A stretch of 64,000 bases of DNA from the NCBI GenBank assembly GCA_016292135.1, contig JAEFAZ010000004.1:1-64000 (forward strand), given 5' to 3'. Under the pieces are notes generated by a model. It ran no database searches. It was not told the origin of the DNA and was given only the letters and a program-made list of their open reading frames with translations. How positions within the stretch are numbered: the first letter of the stretch is position 1; every line of letters starts with the position of its first letter. The DNA comes from Saccharofermentans sp. (lineage in GTDB: Bacteria > Bacillota > Clostridia > Saccharofermentanales > Saccharofermentanaceae). The translations under genes and the position numbers were made by a program. Of the stretch, positions 23,516 through 32,111 are shown in pieces.

Positions 23516-25771
23516 ATGAATACATCAGTAATCGGCTACCCGAGAATAGGCAAGGACAGAGAGTTAAAGTTTGCATCCGAGAAGTTCTTCGAAGGACAGC
23601 TCAGTGAACAGGGACTTCTTGATGCGGCTAAGGCCATAAGGAAGGAAGATCTTCTTGCTCAAAAGGAAGCAGGCATCACATATATCTCTTCCAATGATTT
23701 TTCTTTCTACGACAACGTACTCGATACGGCATGCCTCTTCAACATCATCCCGCAAAGATATAAGGACCTGGGTCTTTCGGAACTTGAAACATATTTCGCT
23801 CTTGCAAGAGGTTATCAGGGGAATAAAGGAAACGTAAAAGCCCTCGCAATGAAGAAGTGGTTCAACACCAACTACCACTACCTTGTTCCCGAGATCGACA
23901 ACGATACGGTCATCAGTCTTAGCGGAACAAAGCCCGTCGATGAATTCACGGAAGCAAAAGAATTGGGAGTCGATACAAAAGTTGCTCTCATAGGCCCTTT
24001 CACTTTCTTAAAGCTCGCAAAGTTTACGGGCAGCAAGAAGATCGCCGATGTATCTTCTGTCCTTACTTCTGAATACATAAAGCTCGTCTCAAAGCTCGCA
24101 TCCGCAGGTGCAGGACTTATCGAATTCGACGAGCCCTATCTCGTAAGAGATCTCGATGCAGCTGACATCGCTCTTTTTAAGGACATCTATCTTCAGATCC
24201 TCGAAAACAAGAACGGCACAAAGATCTTACTCCAGACATATTTCGGCGACATCAGGGACATCTACAGCGAAGTCATAAAACTCGGTTTCGATCTCATCGG
24301 TCTTGATTTCATCGAAGGAACAAAGACCGCAGATCTCATCAAGACATATGGTTTCCCCGAAGATAAGATCCTCGTTGCAGGTCTTGTAAACGGCAAGAAT
24401 ATCTGGAGAAACGACTACAAGAAGACCTTATCCGTCTTAAATGAGACCGGCATCGGAAATGTCGTCCTCGGAACATCCTGCTCGCTCCTTCATGTGCCCT
24501 ACACACTCGCGAGCGAGACAAAACTCTCTGCTGATTACAAGAAGCATTTCGCATTCGCAGAAGAAAAGCTTACTGAGCTTAACGAGATCGCATCACTCGC
24601 AGGGAGCGGTTACGAGAACAGTGACGTATATAAGAAGAACCAGGCACTTTTCGAGGGACGTATCGACAGCGTCGACAAGGAGGTCCAGGACAAGGTTGCA
24701 GCCATCACTGATGCCGATTACGTAAGGCTCCCGGAGTTCTCCGAAAGAGAGAAGATCCAAAAAGAGATCCTATCTCTCCCTCTCTTCCCTACGACCACGA
24801 TCGGTTCCTTCCCCCAGACACAGGATGTCCGCAAGAACAGGCAGGAATTCAAGAAGGGCTTAAAGAGCAAGGAAGATTATATAGAGTTCAACAAGAACAA
24901 GATCGCTGAATGCATAAAGCTCCAGGAAGAGATCGGTCTCGATGTCCTCGTTCACGGCGAGTTCGAGCGTAACGACATGGTCGAATATTTCGGTGAGCAC
25001 CTGAACGGATTCATCTTCACTGAGAAGGCATGGGTGCAGTCCTACGGAACAAGAAACGTCAAGCCTCCGATCGTATGGGGCGACGTATCGAGGAAAGAGC
25101 CCATCACGGTATTCTGGTCGAAATTTGCAAAGTCCTGCACGGACAAGCCAGTCAAGGGAATGCTCACAGGTCCCGTTACGATACTTAACTGGTCCTTCCC
25201 CAGAGAAGACATCTCCATCAAGGAAAGTATCCTCCAGATCGCTCTTGCGATAAGGGATGAGGTATTGGATCTTGAAGCCAACGGCATCAACATCATCCAG
25301 ATCGACGAGGCAGCTCTCCGCGAGAAGCTCCCTCTCCGTAAGTCCGACTGGTACAGTGAATATCTTGACTTTACGATCCCCGCATTCAGGCTCGTTCACA
25401 GCAAGGTAAAGCCCGGGACACAGATCCATACGCATATGTGCTACAGCGAGTTCACTGACATCATCCCCGCGATCGATGCGATGGATGCTGACGTCATAAC
25501 TTTCGAAGCATCACGTTCTGATCTTCAGATCCTCGATTCCCTGAAAGAAAACAACTTCAAGACGGAAGTCGGCCCCGGTGTCTACGACATCCACAGCCCC
25601 CGTGTTCCTTCAGTTGAAGAGATCGTAACTGCCCTCACCAGGATGAGACAGAAGATCGAAGATTCCAAGCTCTGGGTAAACCCTGACTGCGGTCTTAAGA
25701 CAAGAGGAAACGAAGAGACAAAGAAGAGCCTCATCAACCTGGTCGAGGCAGCCAAGACTATCAGAGGATAA
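23516..25771 (+). CDS. metE: Cobalamin-independent methionine synthase (MetE)
   Basis: Transfers the methyl group of 5-methyltetrahydrofolate-triglutamate to homocysteine, the last step of methionine synthesis. 751 residues from the ATG at 23516 (ribosome site GGAGGAAA; the in-frame ATG at 23501 contains that site). The two-barrel MetE layout is clear: N-terminal NTSVIGYPRIGKDRELK, the second barrel opening at TTTIGSFPQTQDVRKNR, and zinc ligands in HTHMCYSEF, the Glu of ITFEASRSD and Cys of VNPDCGLKTRG. Length is normal. metF begins 3 bases downstream, forming an operon controlled by the divergent LysR protein. Confidence 0.97.
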   Translation: MNTSVIGYPRIGKDRELKFASEKFFEGQLSEQGLLDAAKAIRKEDLLAQKEAGITYISSNDFSFYDNVLDTACLFNIIPQRYKDLGLSELETYFALARGYQGNKGNVKALAMKKWFNTNYHYLVPEIDNDTVISLSGTKPVDEFTEAKELGVDTKVALIGPFTFLKLAKFTGSKKIADVSSVLTSEYIKLVSKLASAGAGLIEFDEPYLVRDLDAADIALFKDIYLQILENKNGTKILLQTYFGDIRDIYSEVIKLGFDLIGLDFIEGTKTADLIKTYGFPEDKILVAGLVNGKNIWRNDYKKTLSVLNETGIGNVVLGTSCSLLHVPYTLASETKLSADYKKHFAFAEEKLTELNEIASLAGSGYENSDVYKKNQALFEGRIDSVDKEVQDKVAAITDADYVRLPEFSEREKIQKEILSLPLFPTTTIGSFPQTQDVRKNRQEFKKGLKSKEDYIEFNKNKIAECIKLQEEIGLDVLVHGEFERNDMVEYFGEHLNGFIFTEKAWVQSYGTRNVKPPIVWGDVSRKEPITVFWSKFAKSCTDKPVKGMLTGPVTILNWSFPREDISIKESILQIALAIRDEVLDLEANGINIIQIDEAALREKLPLRKSDWYSEYLDFTIPAFRLVHSKVKPGTQIHTHMCYSEFTDIIPAIDAMDADVITFEASRSDLQILDSLKENNFKTEVGPGVYDIHSPRVPSVEEIVTALTRMRQKIEDSKLWVNPDCGLKTRGNEETKKSLINLVEAAKTIRG

Positions 25772-25774
25772 GTA

Positions 25775-26632
25775 ATGAAAGTATCACAGGTCTACAATAC
25801 AAAAAGAAGTCTTTCCTTCGAGATCTTTCCGCCCAAGAAAGATACCGAGCTCGAGAGCATCGACGAGACGCTCGAAGTCTTGAGCGAGCTTAAGCCTGAC
25901 TTCATAAGCGTAACTTTCGGTGCAGGGGGATCTTCCAACTGCAACAGGACTATCGAGCTCGCAAAGAAGATCAAGTACGAATACAAGATCGAGCCTGTGG
26001 TACACCTTACATGTCTTCACTACGATAAGAACGAGATCGACGAGTTCGCCCGCGTCTTAAAAGACGAAGGTATAGAAAACATCCTCGCACTGCGCGGTGA
26101 TCCCAATCCAAACGCAGCTGCGAAGGATGACTTCAAACACTCGTCCGACCTCATCTCCTACCTTAAGAAAGAAAACGACTTCTGCTTCCTGGGCGCCTGC
26201 TATCCCGAGTGCCATCCGGAGTCAACGAACATGATCTCCGAGATGAAGAGCCTCAAAAAGAAAGTCGACGCGGGAGCAGAAGTACTCTTATCCCAGCTCT
26301 TCTTCGACAACGAGATCTTCTACCGTTTCCACGAAGACTGTGAGATCGCAGGGATCGACATCCCCGTGATCCCCGGCGTTATGCCCGTCATCAACGCAGC
26401 CCAGATCAAGAGGATCGTGCCGATGTGTCATGCATCTTTCCCGAGAAGGTTCCAACAGATAATCTCCCGTTACGAAGACAACAAAGATGCTCTCTTCGAT
26501 GCAGGCATGTCATACTGCTTAAGCCAGATAATCGACCTTCTCGTAAGCGACATCAAGGGGATCCATCTCTATACGATGAATAACCCCCTTGTCGCAAGAA
26601 AGATATGCGAAGGAATAAAGAATATAATCTGA
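25775..26632 (+). CDS. metF: Methylenetetrahydrofolate reductase
   Basis: Reduces 5,10-methylene-THF to 5-methyl-THF, the methyl donor for MetE. 285 residues with the MTHFR beta-barrel: LSFEIFPPKKDTE (catalytic Glu at about 16), SVTFGAGGSS, VVHLTCLHYDK, ALRGDPN and GACYPECHPE, and the C-terminal VIPGVMPV. The flavin-binding pattern and length match the bacterial NADH-dependent enzyme. It starts 3 bases after the metE stop, so it is co-transcribed and probably translationally coupled. It converges with the response regulator gene with no gap. Confidence 0.96.
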   Translation: MKVSQVYNTKRSLSFEIFPPKKDTELESIDETLEVLSELKPDFISVTFGAGGSSNCNRTIELAKKIKYEYKIEPVVHLTCLHYDKNEIDEFARVLKDEGIENILALRGDPNPNAAAKDDFKHSSDLISYLKKENDFCFLGACYPECHPESTNMISEMKSLKKKVDAGAEVLLSQLFFDNEIFYRFHEDCEIAGIDIPVIPGVMPVINAAQIKRIVPMCHASFPRRFQQIISRYEDNKDALFDAGMSYCLSQIIDLLVSDIKGIHLYTMNNPLVARKICEGIKNII

Positions 26633-27307
26633 TCAGCTCCTGTTCTTCCAGACGTAGCCGGACTTGATCACGGTCTCCACATGGTAACCAGCTTTGCCGA
26701 GAGCTTTCCTTAACATCTTGATGTGGGTATCGACAGTCCTGTCGTAGCCTTCGTAATCCATGCCCCAGACCTTATCGAGGATCTGATTTCGAGTCAGGAC
26801 CATTCCCTGATTATCGAGAAAATACATCAGCAGCTCATATTCCTTGGGAGCAAGATCGCAGGCTTTGCCTTCCACGGTCACGTAACGTCTTGCAGGTTCT
26901 ATCGTGATCTCGTCAACAGTGATCTTGCCGTCCTTAACAAGAAGGCCGTGATAGCGGCTGATGAGAGCGTTGACTTTTGCCAGTAGGACCTTGGACGAAA
27001 AGGGCTTGCTGATATATTCATCCGCACCGACTTCATAGCCTTTGACTATATCTTCTTCGCCCCCCAAAGCTGTAAGGAATATTACCGGGACATCGTACTT
27101 GCCGCGGATAAACTTACAGACTTCCCTGCCGTCTTTGCCGGGCATCATTATGTCTAAGATCACGATGTCATATCTGTTCTTATCGGCATATGAACATGCA
27201 TCAATACCGTTGCTTACAGCATCCGTCTCAAATCCGTTCTTGCTGAAGAACATTGTAAGGATATTCCTTAATGTGTCGTCATCTTCTGCGATCAATATGC
27301 GATACAT
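26633..27307 (-). CDS. OmpR/PhoB-family response regulator
   Basis: 224 residues. The receiver domain (1-115) has the acidic pair in LIAEDDD, phospho-acceptor D52 in VILDIMMPG and Lys in YISKPF (about 101). The C-terminal winged-helix DNA-binding domain (about 125-222) reads LAPKEYELLMYFLDNQGMVLTRNQIL. The start codon overlaps the stop of the histidine kinase gene (TAATG), so the pair is translationally coupled. Target genes are unknown. Confidence 0.95.
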   Translation of the reverse strand: MYRILIAEDDDTLRNILTMFFSKNGFETDAVSNGIDACSYADKNRYDIVILDIMMPGKDGREVCKFIRGKYDVPVIFLTALGGEEDIVKGYEVGADEYISKPFSSKVLLAKVNALISRYHGLLVKDGKITVDEITIEPARRYVTVEGKACDLAPKEYELLMYFLDNQGMVLTRNQILDKVWGMDYEGYDRTVDTHIKMLRKALGKAGYHVETVIKSGYVWKNRS

Positions 27308-28992
27308 TACATATCTTCCTTCTTAACCGAATCCATTGCGAACCAGAAAACAGTCCCCTGCTCATTGCTGTCACAGCCGTATTTTGCTTTATGCAAGTCC
27401 AGTATGTTCTTTACTACAGACAGTCCCACCCCGCTGCTACCTATTCTATCACTCCTGGATTCGTCTGTCTTATAGAAGACATCCCATACTTTCTTAAGAT
27501 CTGACCTTGCTATCTTCGCGCCGTCATTAGTTATGGAGAACGTTATCTTTCTGCCGGATTGTGTCAGGCTTATCCTGATCTTCTTATCAGCATATTTGAC
27601 CGCGTTAGAGATGAAATTGCTTATGACGATGTTCATCATGTCAAGGTCGGCTGATACCGGATACTCATCACGGTCGAAGGATATCGCTATATCGAGTTTT
27701 CTTTCTTTGACGATATCACCCATCCTGTTGCAGACACTCTTTGTCAGGGCCATAAGATCGACCGTCTCGGGATTTATCGTTATATTGCCGCTGCTGTACT
27801 TGGACAGGTCCAGAAGCCTTGTAATAAGACCTGACATATGGTCTACTTCAGTGATTATCTTTTTCGAATATTCAGAGCGCTGATCCTCGTCTATATATTC
27901 CCAGTTCTCGACACATGTCTTCGTGATCGCAAGAGGTGTCTTTAATTCATGAGCTATACCGTGCGTGAGCCTCTGGCTCTTGATCTCGAATTTCCTCTGT
28001 GCCTGGCAGAGCGCCACAAAGTTCATTACGACCACACCCTCCATTATGAGAAGTACCAGAACAAAGAAAATATATACATCCAGATTCTCCTGCAATACAA
28101 AGCTCAAAGGTTTAAATACTTCCGCATAGGCCAGCATTATGGTCCTGCCAGAGACGTTATAGACGTGGATGTCATAATAGGTCGTTGTGATATCTCCCTT
28201 TGTAAATGCATAAGTTCCGGAGAGTCCGTCAGCACCAAAGTTATCTTTATTAAGTTCCAGTCCCTGTATAAATACTTCCTTAGCTTCACCATTCATCTTT
28301 TTCTTTGCTGCGCTGTTTCCGAAAGTATAAAGCTCTACGAAAAGATTCTCGTGGAACTCATCCCATTCTTCATAGGGAACAGTCTTGGCGAGGTCAGCAT
28401 TCTTCGGGCGGGAAAGATAGAATGTCTTTGTCTCTCCCTCCTCATACCAGGACAATGTTCCGTCAAATGCGTAGACACCGTCACATTTTCCGCCGATCAT
28501 GGAAACGGTTGAAGCATCATCAGGATCAGCAGAAAGATCCGTATCCTGATCAAAGGTGTCGTCAACGAGTGCAATACGGATTTCGCTATAAGGTTCATAA
28601 TCCGGACCGTTTTCTTTGAGCGTTGTTATCTCCATAAAGTTCTGAACTTCCGCAATTGGTCTGAAACCGTTGTCGACATCCAGTATTGCGCCGTAGAAGC
28701 CCCTTGTATTGGTTACGATCTTACCGTGACTTAAATGTTCCCATGGGCCTGTACGGGTAAGTTTGCGCTGATCACTATAATATTCCCAGTTGCCGTATGC
28801 ATAAGCCATAAGAGGATCCATATCATCAAATTCCCTGTCATCATCACGGATCTGACTGTGTGCTGACAGATTGATGAATTCTTCGTTGACTTTGCTGAGT
28901 TGGGATGAAGTAAAGATCATTACTCCCACGCTAAAGACCGTCAGAAGGATCAAGCAAAAGAGCATACAAGCTAAAAGATAATGTTTTTTCAT
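27307..28992 (-). CDS. Membrane sensor histidine kinase
   Basis: 561 residues. A first membrane span (about 7-28), an extracytoplasmic sensor region of about 270 residues (acidic, Asp/Tyr-rich), a second span (about 305-328), then HisKA with phospho-acceptor His near 349 in GIAHELKTPLAIT and an ATPase domain with N box NFISNAVKYADK, G1 NDGAKI and G2 GSSGVGLSVV. GGGAGGG precedes the ATG. Partner of the response regulator at 26633. The sensed signal is not evident, and no transporter is adjacent. Confidence 0.93.
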   Translation of the reverse strand: MKKHYLLACMLFCLILLTVFSVGVMIFTSSQLSKVNEEFINLSAHSQIRDDDREFDDMDPLMAYAYGNWEYYSDQRKLTRTGPWEHLSHGKIVTNTRGFYGAILDVDNGFRPIAEVQNFMEITTLKENGPDYEPYSEIRIALVDDTFDQDTDLSADPDDASTVSMIGGKCDGVYAFDGTLSWYEEGETKTFYLSRPKNADLAKTVPYEEWDEFHENLFVELYTFGNSAAKKKMNGEAKEVFIQGLELNKDNFGADGLSGTYAFTKGDITTTYYDIHVYNVSGRTIMLAYAEVFKPLSFVLQENLDVYIFFVLVLLIMEGVVVMNFVALCQAQRKFEIKSQRLTHGIAHELKTPLAITKTCVENWEYIDEDQRSEYSKKIITEVDHMSGLITRLLDLSKYSSGNITINPETVDLMALTKSVCNRMGDIVKERKLDIAISFDRDEYPVSADLDMMNIVISNFISNAVKYADKKIRISLTQSGRKITFSITNDGAKIARSDLKKVWDVFYKTDESRSDRIGSSGVGLSVVKNILDLHKAKYGCDSNEQGTVFWFAMDSVKKEDM

Positions 28993-29124
28993 AGGTTTTC
29001 CCTCCCCCTCTTATCCGGGTTTTTCTTTTTACAGCCGTATTGTAAGGAAAAGATGTGTAGTCTTTATGAACATCAAAAAACTTTTTTGCGCTGATCAATC
29101 CGCAGTACCTGTATAGTCTAATTA

Positions 29125-29133
29125 TGTTAGAAT
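29125..29133 (+). promoter_or_regulatory. Possible extended -10 promoter for the 29209 operon
   Basis: TGTTAGAAT fits TGnTAnAAT, 75 bases before the start codon at 29209. The gap 28993-29208 otherwise holds the divergent kinase promoter region; no other element was recognised. Confidence 0.35.
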
Positions 29134-29208
29134 GTATCTGTCGTAAAAGGACCTGTTACACGAGACATACGGAACTTTGCGATGAACTAAGACAGGGAGA
29201 TATTCTTA

Positions 29209-30243
29209 ATGTCTGATCAATATGACGGCAATACAGAAAGAGAAGATAAGGAGACAGGGACTGATGATGTCCTGACTTCTCCTGAAGAGGAGAAACTCGA
29301 ATACAGCAAAGCATGTGTAGCGGGTTTTGTTTTCTCTTTGCTCGCTCTTGTCTTTGTCATCGTATCAATGGTGTCAAGCTTCATGTCCTATAACATCGTC
29401 AGGGATAATCCGCTCCCTGCGTCTGAAGATCCGCGTCTTCCCTATCTTTTCATTATCATGCTCACAGGAACAGTTACTGCATTCGTCCTGTGCTTTGTTT
29501 CTTTTATCATATCCACAGCAGGTCTTATCACTTCGGTAAAAAAGATCAAGAAAGGCAAGTGGCTCGGCATAGCCGGGATCACGTTATCTTCGATACTGGC
29601 AATAGCTTTTATCTTCTTTATTGTGGCATTCCATCTCAAGTTCTCTCTCTTGGAAAAAAACTCCACTCCGCAGCGTTATAACGGTATGGCTGAGATCCAG
29701 GGCGTTTTCGAGTACAAACACGATAAGGACAGGACCGAAGCGACCGTCCTAACCTGGTACTGGGACGGAGACCCTCAAAACAAGAGGATCGAGATCGGGG
29801 ATGAGACCTTGGGGAACGTGAAGATCACCGGTATAGGTGATGAGGGATCCTTGTTCCCTGCGGAGTTCAGGGTAAAGATCAGGGACAGCAGCAGGGATTA
29901 TTACCAGACCGATGAGTTCAAAAGATCTCCTGCTTTCAAGAGCGACAAGATACCGACAGCAGATAATGTCGATGAATTAGGTGTCGGCAAAGATACTAAA
30001 GTCAAATTCCGGAACATTTTCTTTACCGTAGCCATTAACAAGGACATCGGGAGCATCAACATAATACAGAAGCGCTCCCGCGCTCAGAGTCTCGGATACA
30101 TCAATGACGACGGAAGCATCACGATCTACAGGATCCATTACCGTTTCGAATGCGATCCGGACAACAAGATCTATTATTCCCTGAACGGAGTACTCTATTC
30201 AAAGATCGATGATGACCCTGTATTCGTCTACCTGCCCGAATAG
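29209..30243 (+). CDS. DUF4190-like membrane protein of unknown function
   Basis: 344 residues. A charged N-terminus (1-35) is followed by a membrane region (about 36-150) with three hydrophobic segments in the glycine-spaced pattern of DUF4190 (AGFVFSLLALVFVIV, FVSFIISTAGLITSVKK, GKWLGIAGITLSSILA). Residues 150-344 form a soluble beta-rich domain, probably extracellular. AGGGAGA precedes the ATG. It is 15 bases upstream of the alpha-galactosidase gene, so co-transcription is likely, but the functional link is not obvious. Confidence 0.65.
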   Translation: MSDQYDGNTEREDKETGTDDVLTSPEEEKLEYSKACVAGFVFSLLALVFVIVSMVSSFMSYNIVRDNPLPASEDPRLPYLFIIMLTGTVTAFVLCFVSFIISTAGLITSVKKIKKGKWLGIAGITLSSILAIAFIFFIVAFHLKFSLLEKNSTPQRYNGMAEIQGVFEYKHDKDRTEATVLTWYWDGDPQNKRIEIGDETLGNVKITGIGDEGSLFPAEFRVKIRDSSRDYYQTDEFKRSPAFKSDKIPTADNVDELGVGKDTKVKFRNIFFTVAINKDIGSINIIQKRSRAQSLGYINDDGSITIYRIHYRFECDPDNKIYYSLNGVLYSKIDDDPVFVYLPE

Positions 30244-30258
30244 ACGGAGTAATTGCAG

Positions 30259-32100
30259 ATGCTTATCAGGACTGAGATCAAAGCAGCAGGTGACCGTTAT
30301 AACGGAAGCTATTCATGCGGACTTACCATGTTGGGAAGCGGAACAATGGAAGCTTTCCGTCTTAAGGAAGGCTCTGAGGAATGGGAAGAAGGGACCGCAG
30401 TCTACGAAGATGACCGGGGCCTTGTCCTGAAGGTCATTAAGACACAGGACGGGGATGCTCTCAGAGTTAAGACAACAGTAAACAATAACAGCAGTCACGA
30501 AGTCGATCTGGAACTTATCACGAGCTTTGTTATCTCCGGAGTAAAGGCAGACAGGATCCACCGCCTGCAGTCCTTCTGGAGCGCTGAAGGGAAACTCCGC
30601 ACAGAGACACTCGATGAGATGCACATGGAACCGTCCTGGGCAAACTACGGTCTGCGCATCGAAAAGTTCGGCAACCCCGGCTCCATGCCGGTCAGGAAAT
30701 ATTTCCCCTTCCTTGCAACTGAAGACAGCAGTACAGGCGAATTTCTCGGCATAGAGCTATACGCTCCTTCGACCTGGCAGATGGAGATCCTTTGTGAAAA
30801 AGAAGCAGCCCTTACGATCGCCGGCGGCATAGGTGACAGGGATTTCGGACACTGGATGAAGACATTGGCTCCGGGAGAGTCATTCACTTCTCCCGAAGCG
30901 GTCCTTGCAAGAGGCGGATCTCTTTACGATATATTCGATAAGCTCGTCAAAGCACAGCACCCCGCCATATCTCCTGCTGATAACGACATGGCGATACTCT
31001 ATAACGAATACTGCACTACCTGGGGAAATCCCACTTTCGAGAACGTCAGGAAATGCTGCGACAAACTCGAAGGCAAGGGTATAAAGTTCCTGGTAATAGA
31101 TTCAGGCTGGTACGGCGACGATACATGGTACGAGTGTCTGGGTGACTGGGAAGTAAACGAAGAAAGATTCCCGGGCGGCATGAAAGCCATCGCGGACTAT
31201 ATCCGCTCCAAGGGCATGATCCCCGGTATCTGGTTCGAGCTCGAGACTCTCGCCTCAAGATGCAGATATTATAACGATCCTGACCACCTTGTTAAGAAGG
31301 ACGGCCTTCCTCTTCAGGTAGGCGGCAGACGCTTCTGGGACATGGAAGATCCATGGGTAACGGATTACCTGACCGATAAGGTCATCAAGTTCCTGAAGGA
31401 TTCCGGATTCGGCTACATCAAGATCGACTACAACGACACCCTCGGCATGGGGTGTGACGGAGCCGAAAGCATTGGTGAATCCTTAAGGCGCAAGGTTGCT
31501 GCCAGCCAGGAATTCTATCGTAAGATCCGCAGGGAGATCCCGGACATCGTAATAGAAAACTGCGCGAGCGGCGGCCACAGATTGGAAGCTTCCTGGATGG
31601 AACTTGTCAGCCAGGCAAGTTTCTCAGATGCCCATGAAACACCTGCGATCCCTTTGATCGCGGCTAATCTCCAAAGGGTTATAAAGCCTGAACAAAACCA
31701 GATCTGGTGCGTCTTAAGAGGAGACGACAGCAAAGAAAGACTGGAATATTCCCTTGCCGCAACTTTCCTCGGCCGCATGTGCCTGAGCGGAGAGATCTAC
31801 GAGCTGACAGATGAGCAATGGGCTGTGGTAGAAGAAGGCATGTCTTTCTACAACAAGTGCAGCGGCATAATCAAAAACGGAAAAACGATAGTCCATAGAT
31901 ACGAGAATACTACTTACCTTAAGCCGCACGGACAGCAGCTCGTGATCCGCGAATGGCAGGGCAAAAGGCTCGCCGTCCTGCACCGTTTCGAAGATTCTGA
32001 AAAGATAGAACCCGAATTCCCCGAAGGCGTGAAGATCTTAGCTGAATTCGGCAGCGGTGATTCCGATTTCTCAGCCAAGGCATGGCTCTACGAACTGTGA
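30259..32100 (+). CDS. Alpha-galactosidase, GH36 family
   Basis: Hydrolyses terminal alpha-galactosyl residues (raffinose/melibiose-type oligosaccharides, galactomannans). 613 residues from the ATG at 30259 (GGAG ribosome site). GH36 hallmarks: LVIDSGWYGDDTWYE (about 281-295), the nucleophile Asp in YIKIDYND (about 390), ENCASGGHRLE and the acid/base Asp in SFSDAHETP (about 457). The N-terminal beta-sandwich is present but shorter than in classical 720-residue GH36, as in compact clostridial members. No signal peptide, so it acts on imported oligosaccharides. It is 11 bases upstream of the GH95 gene. Confidence 0.9.
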   Translation: MLIRTEIKAAGDRYNGSYSCGLTMLGSGTMEAFRLKEGSEEWEEGTAVYEDDRGLVLKVIKTQDGDALRVKTTVNNNSSHEVDLELITSFVISGVKADRIHRLQSFWSAEGKLRTETLDEMHMEPSWANYGLRIEKFGNPGSMPVRKYFPFLATEDSSTGEFLGIELYAPSTWQMEILCEKEAALTIAGGIGDRDFGHWMKTLAPGESFTSPEAVLARGGSLYDIFDKLVKAQHPAISPADNDMAILYNEYCTTWGNPTFENVRKCCDKLEGKGIKFLVIDSGWYGDDTWYECLGDWEVNEERFPGGMKAIADYIRSKGMIPGIWFELETLASRCRYYNDPDHLVKKDGLPLQVGGRRFWDMEDPWVTDYLTDKVIKFLKDSGFGYIKIDYNDTLGMGCDGAESIGESLRRKVAASQEFYRKIRREIPDIVIENCASGGHRLEASWMELVSQASFSDAHETPAIPLIAANLQRVIKPEQNQIWCVLRGDDSKERLEYSLAATFLGRMCLSGEIYELTDEQWAVVEEGMSFYNKCSGIIKNGKTIVHRYENTTYLKPHGQQLVIREWQGKRLAVLHRFEDSEKIEPEFPEGVKILAEFGSGDSDFSAKAWLYEL

Positions 32101-32111
32101 GGGAAGCCCTG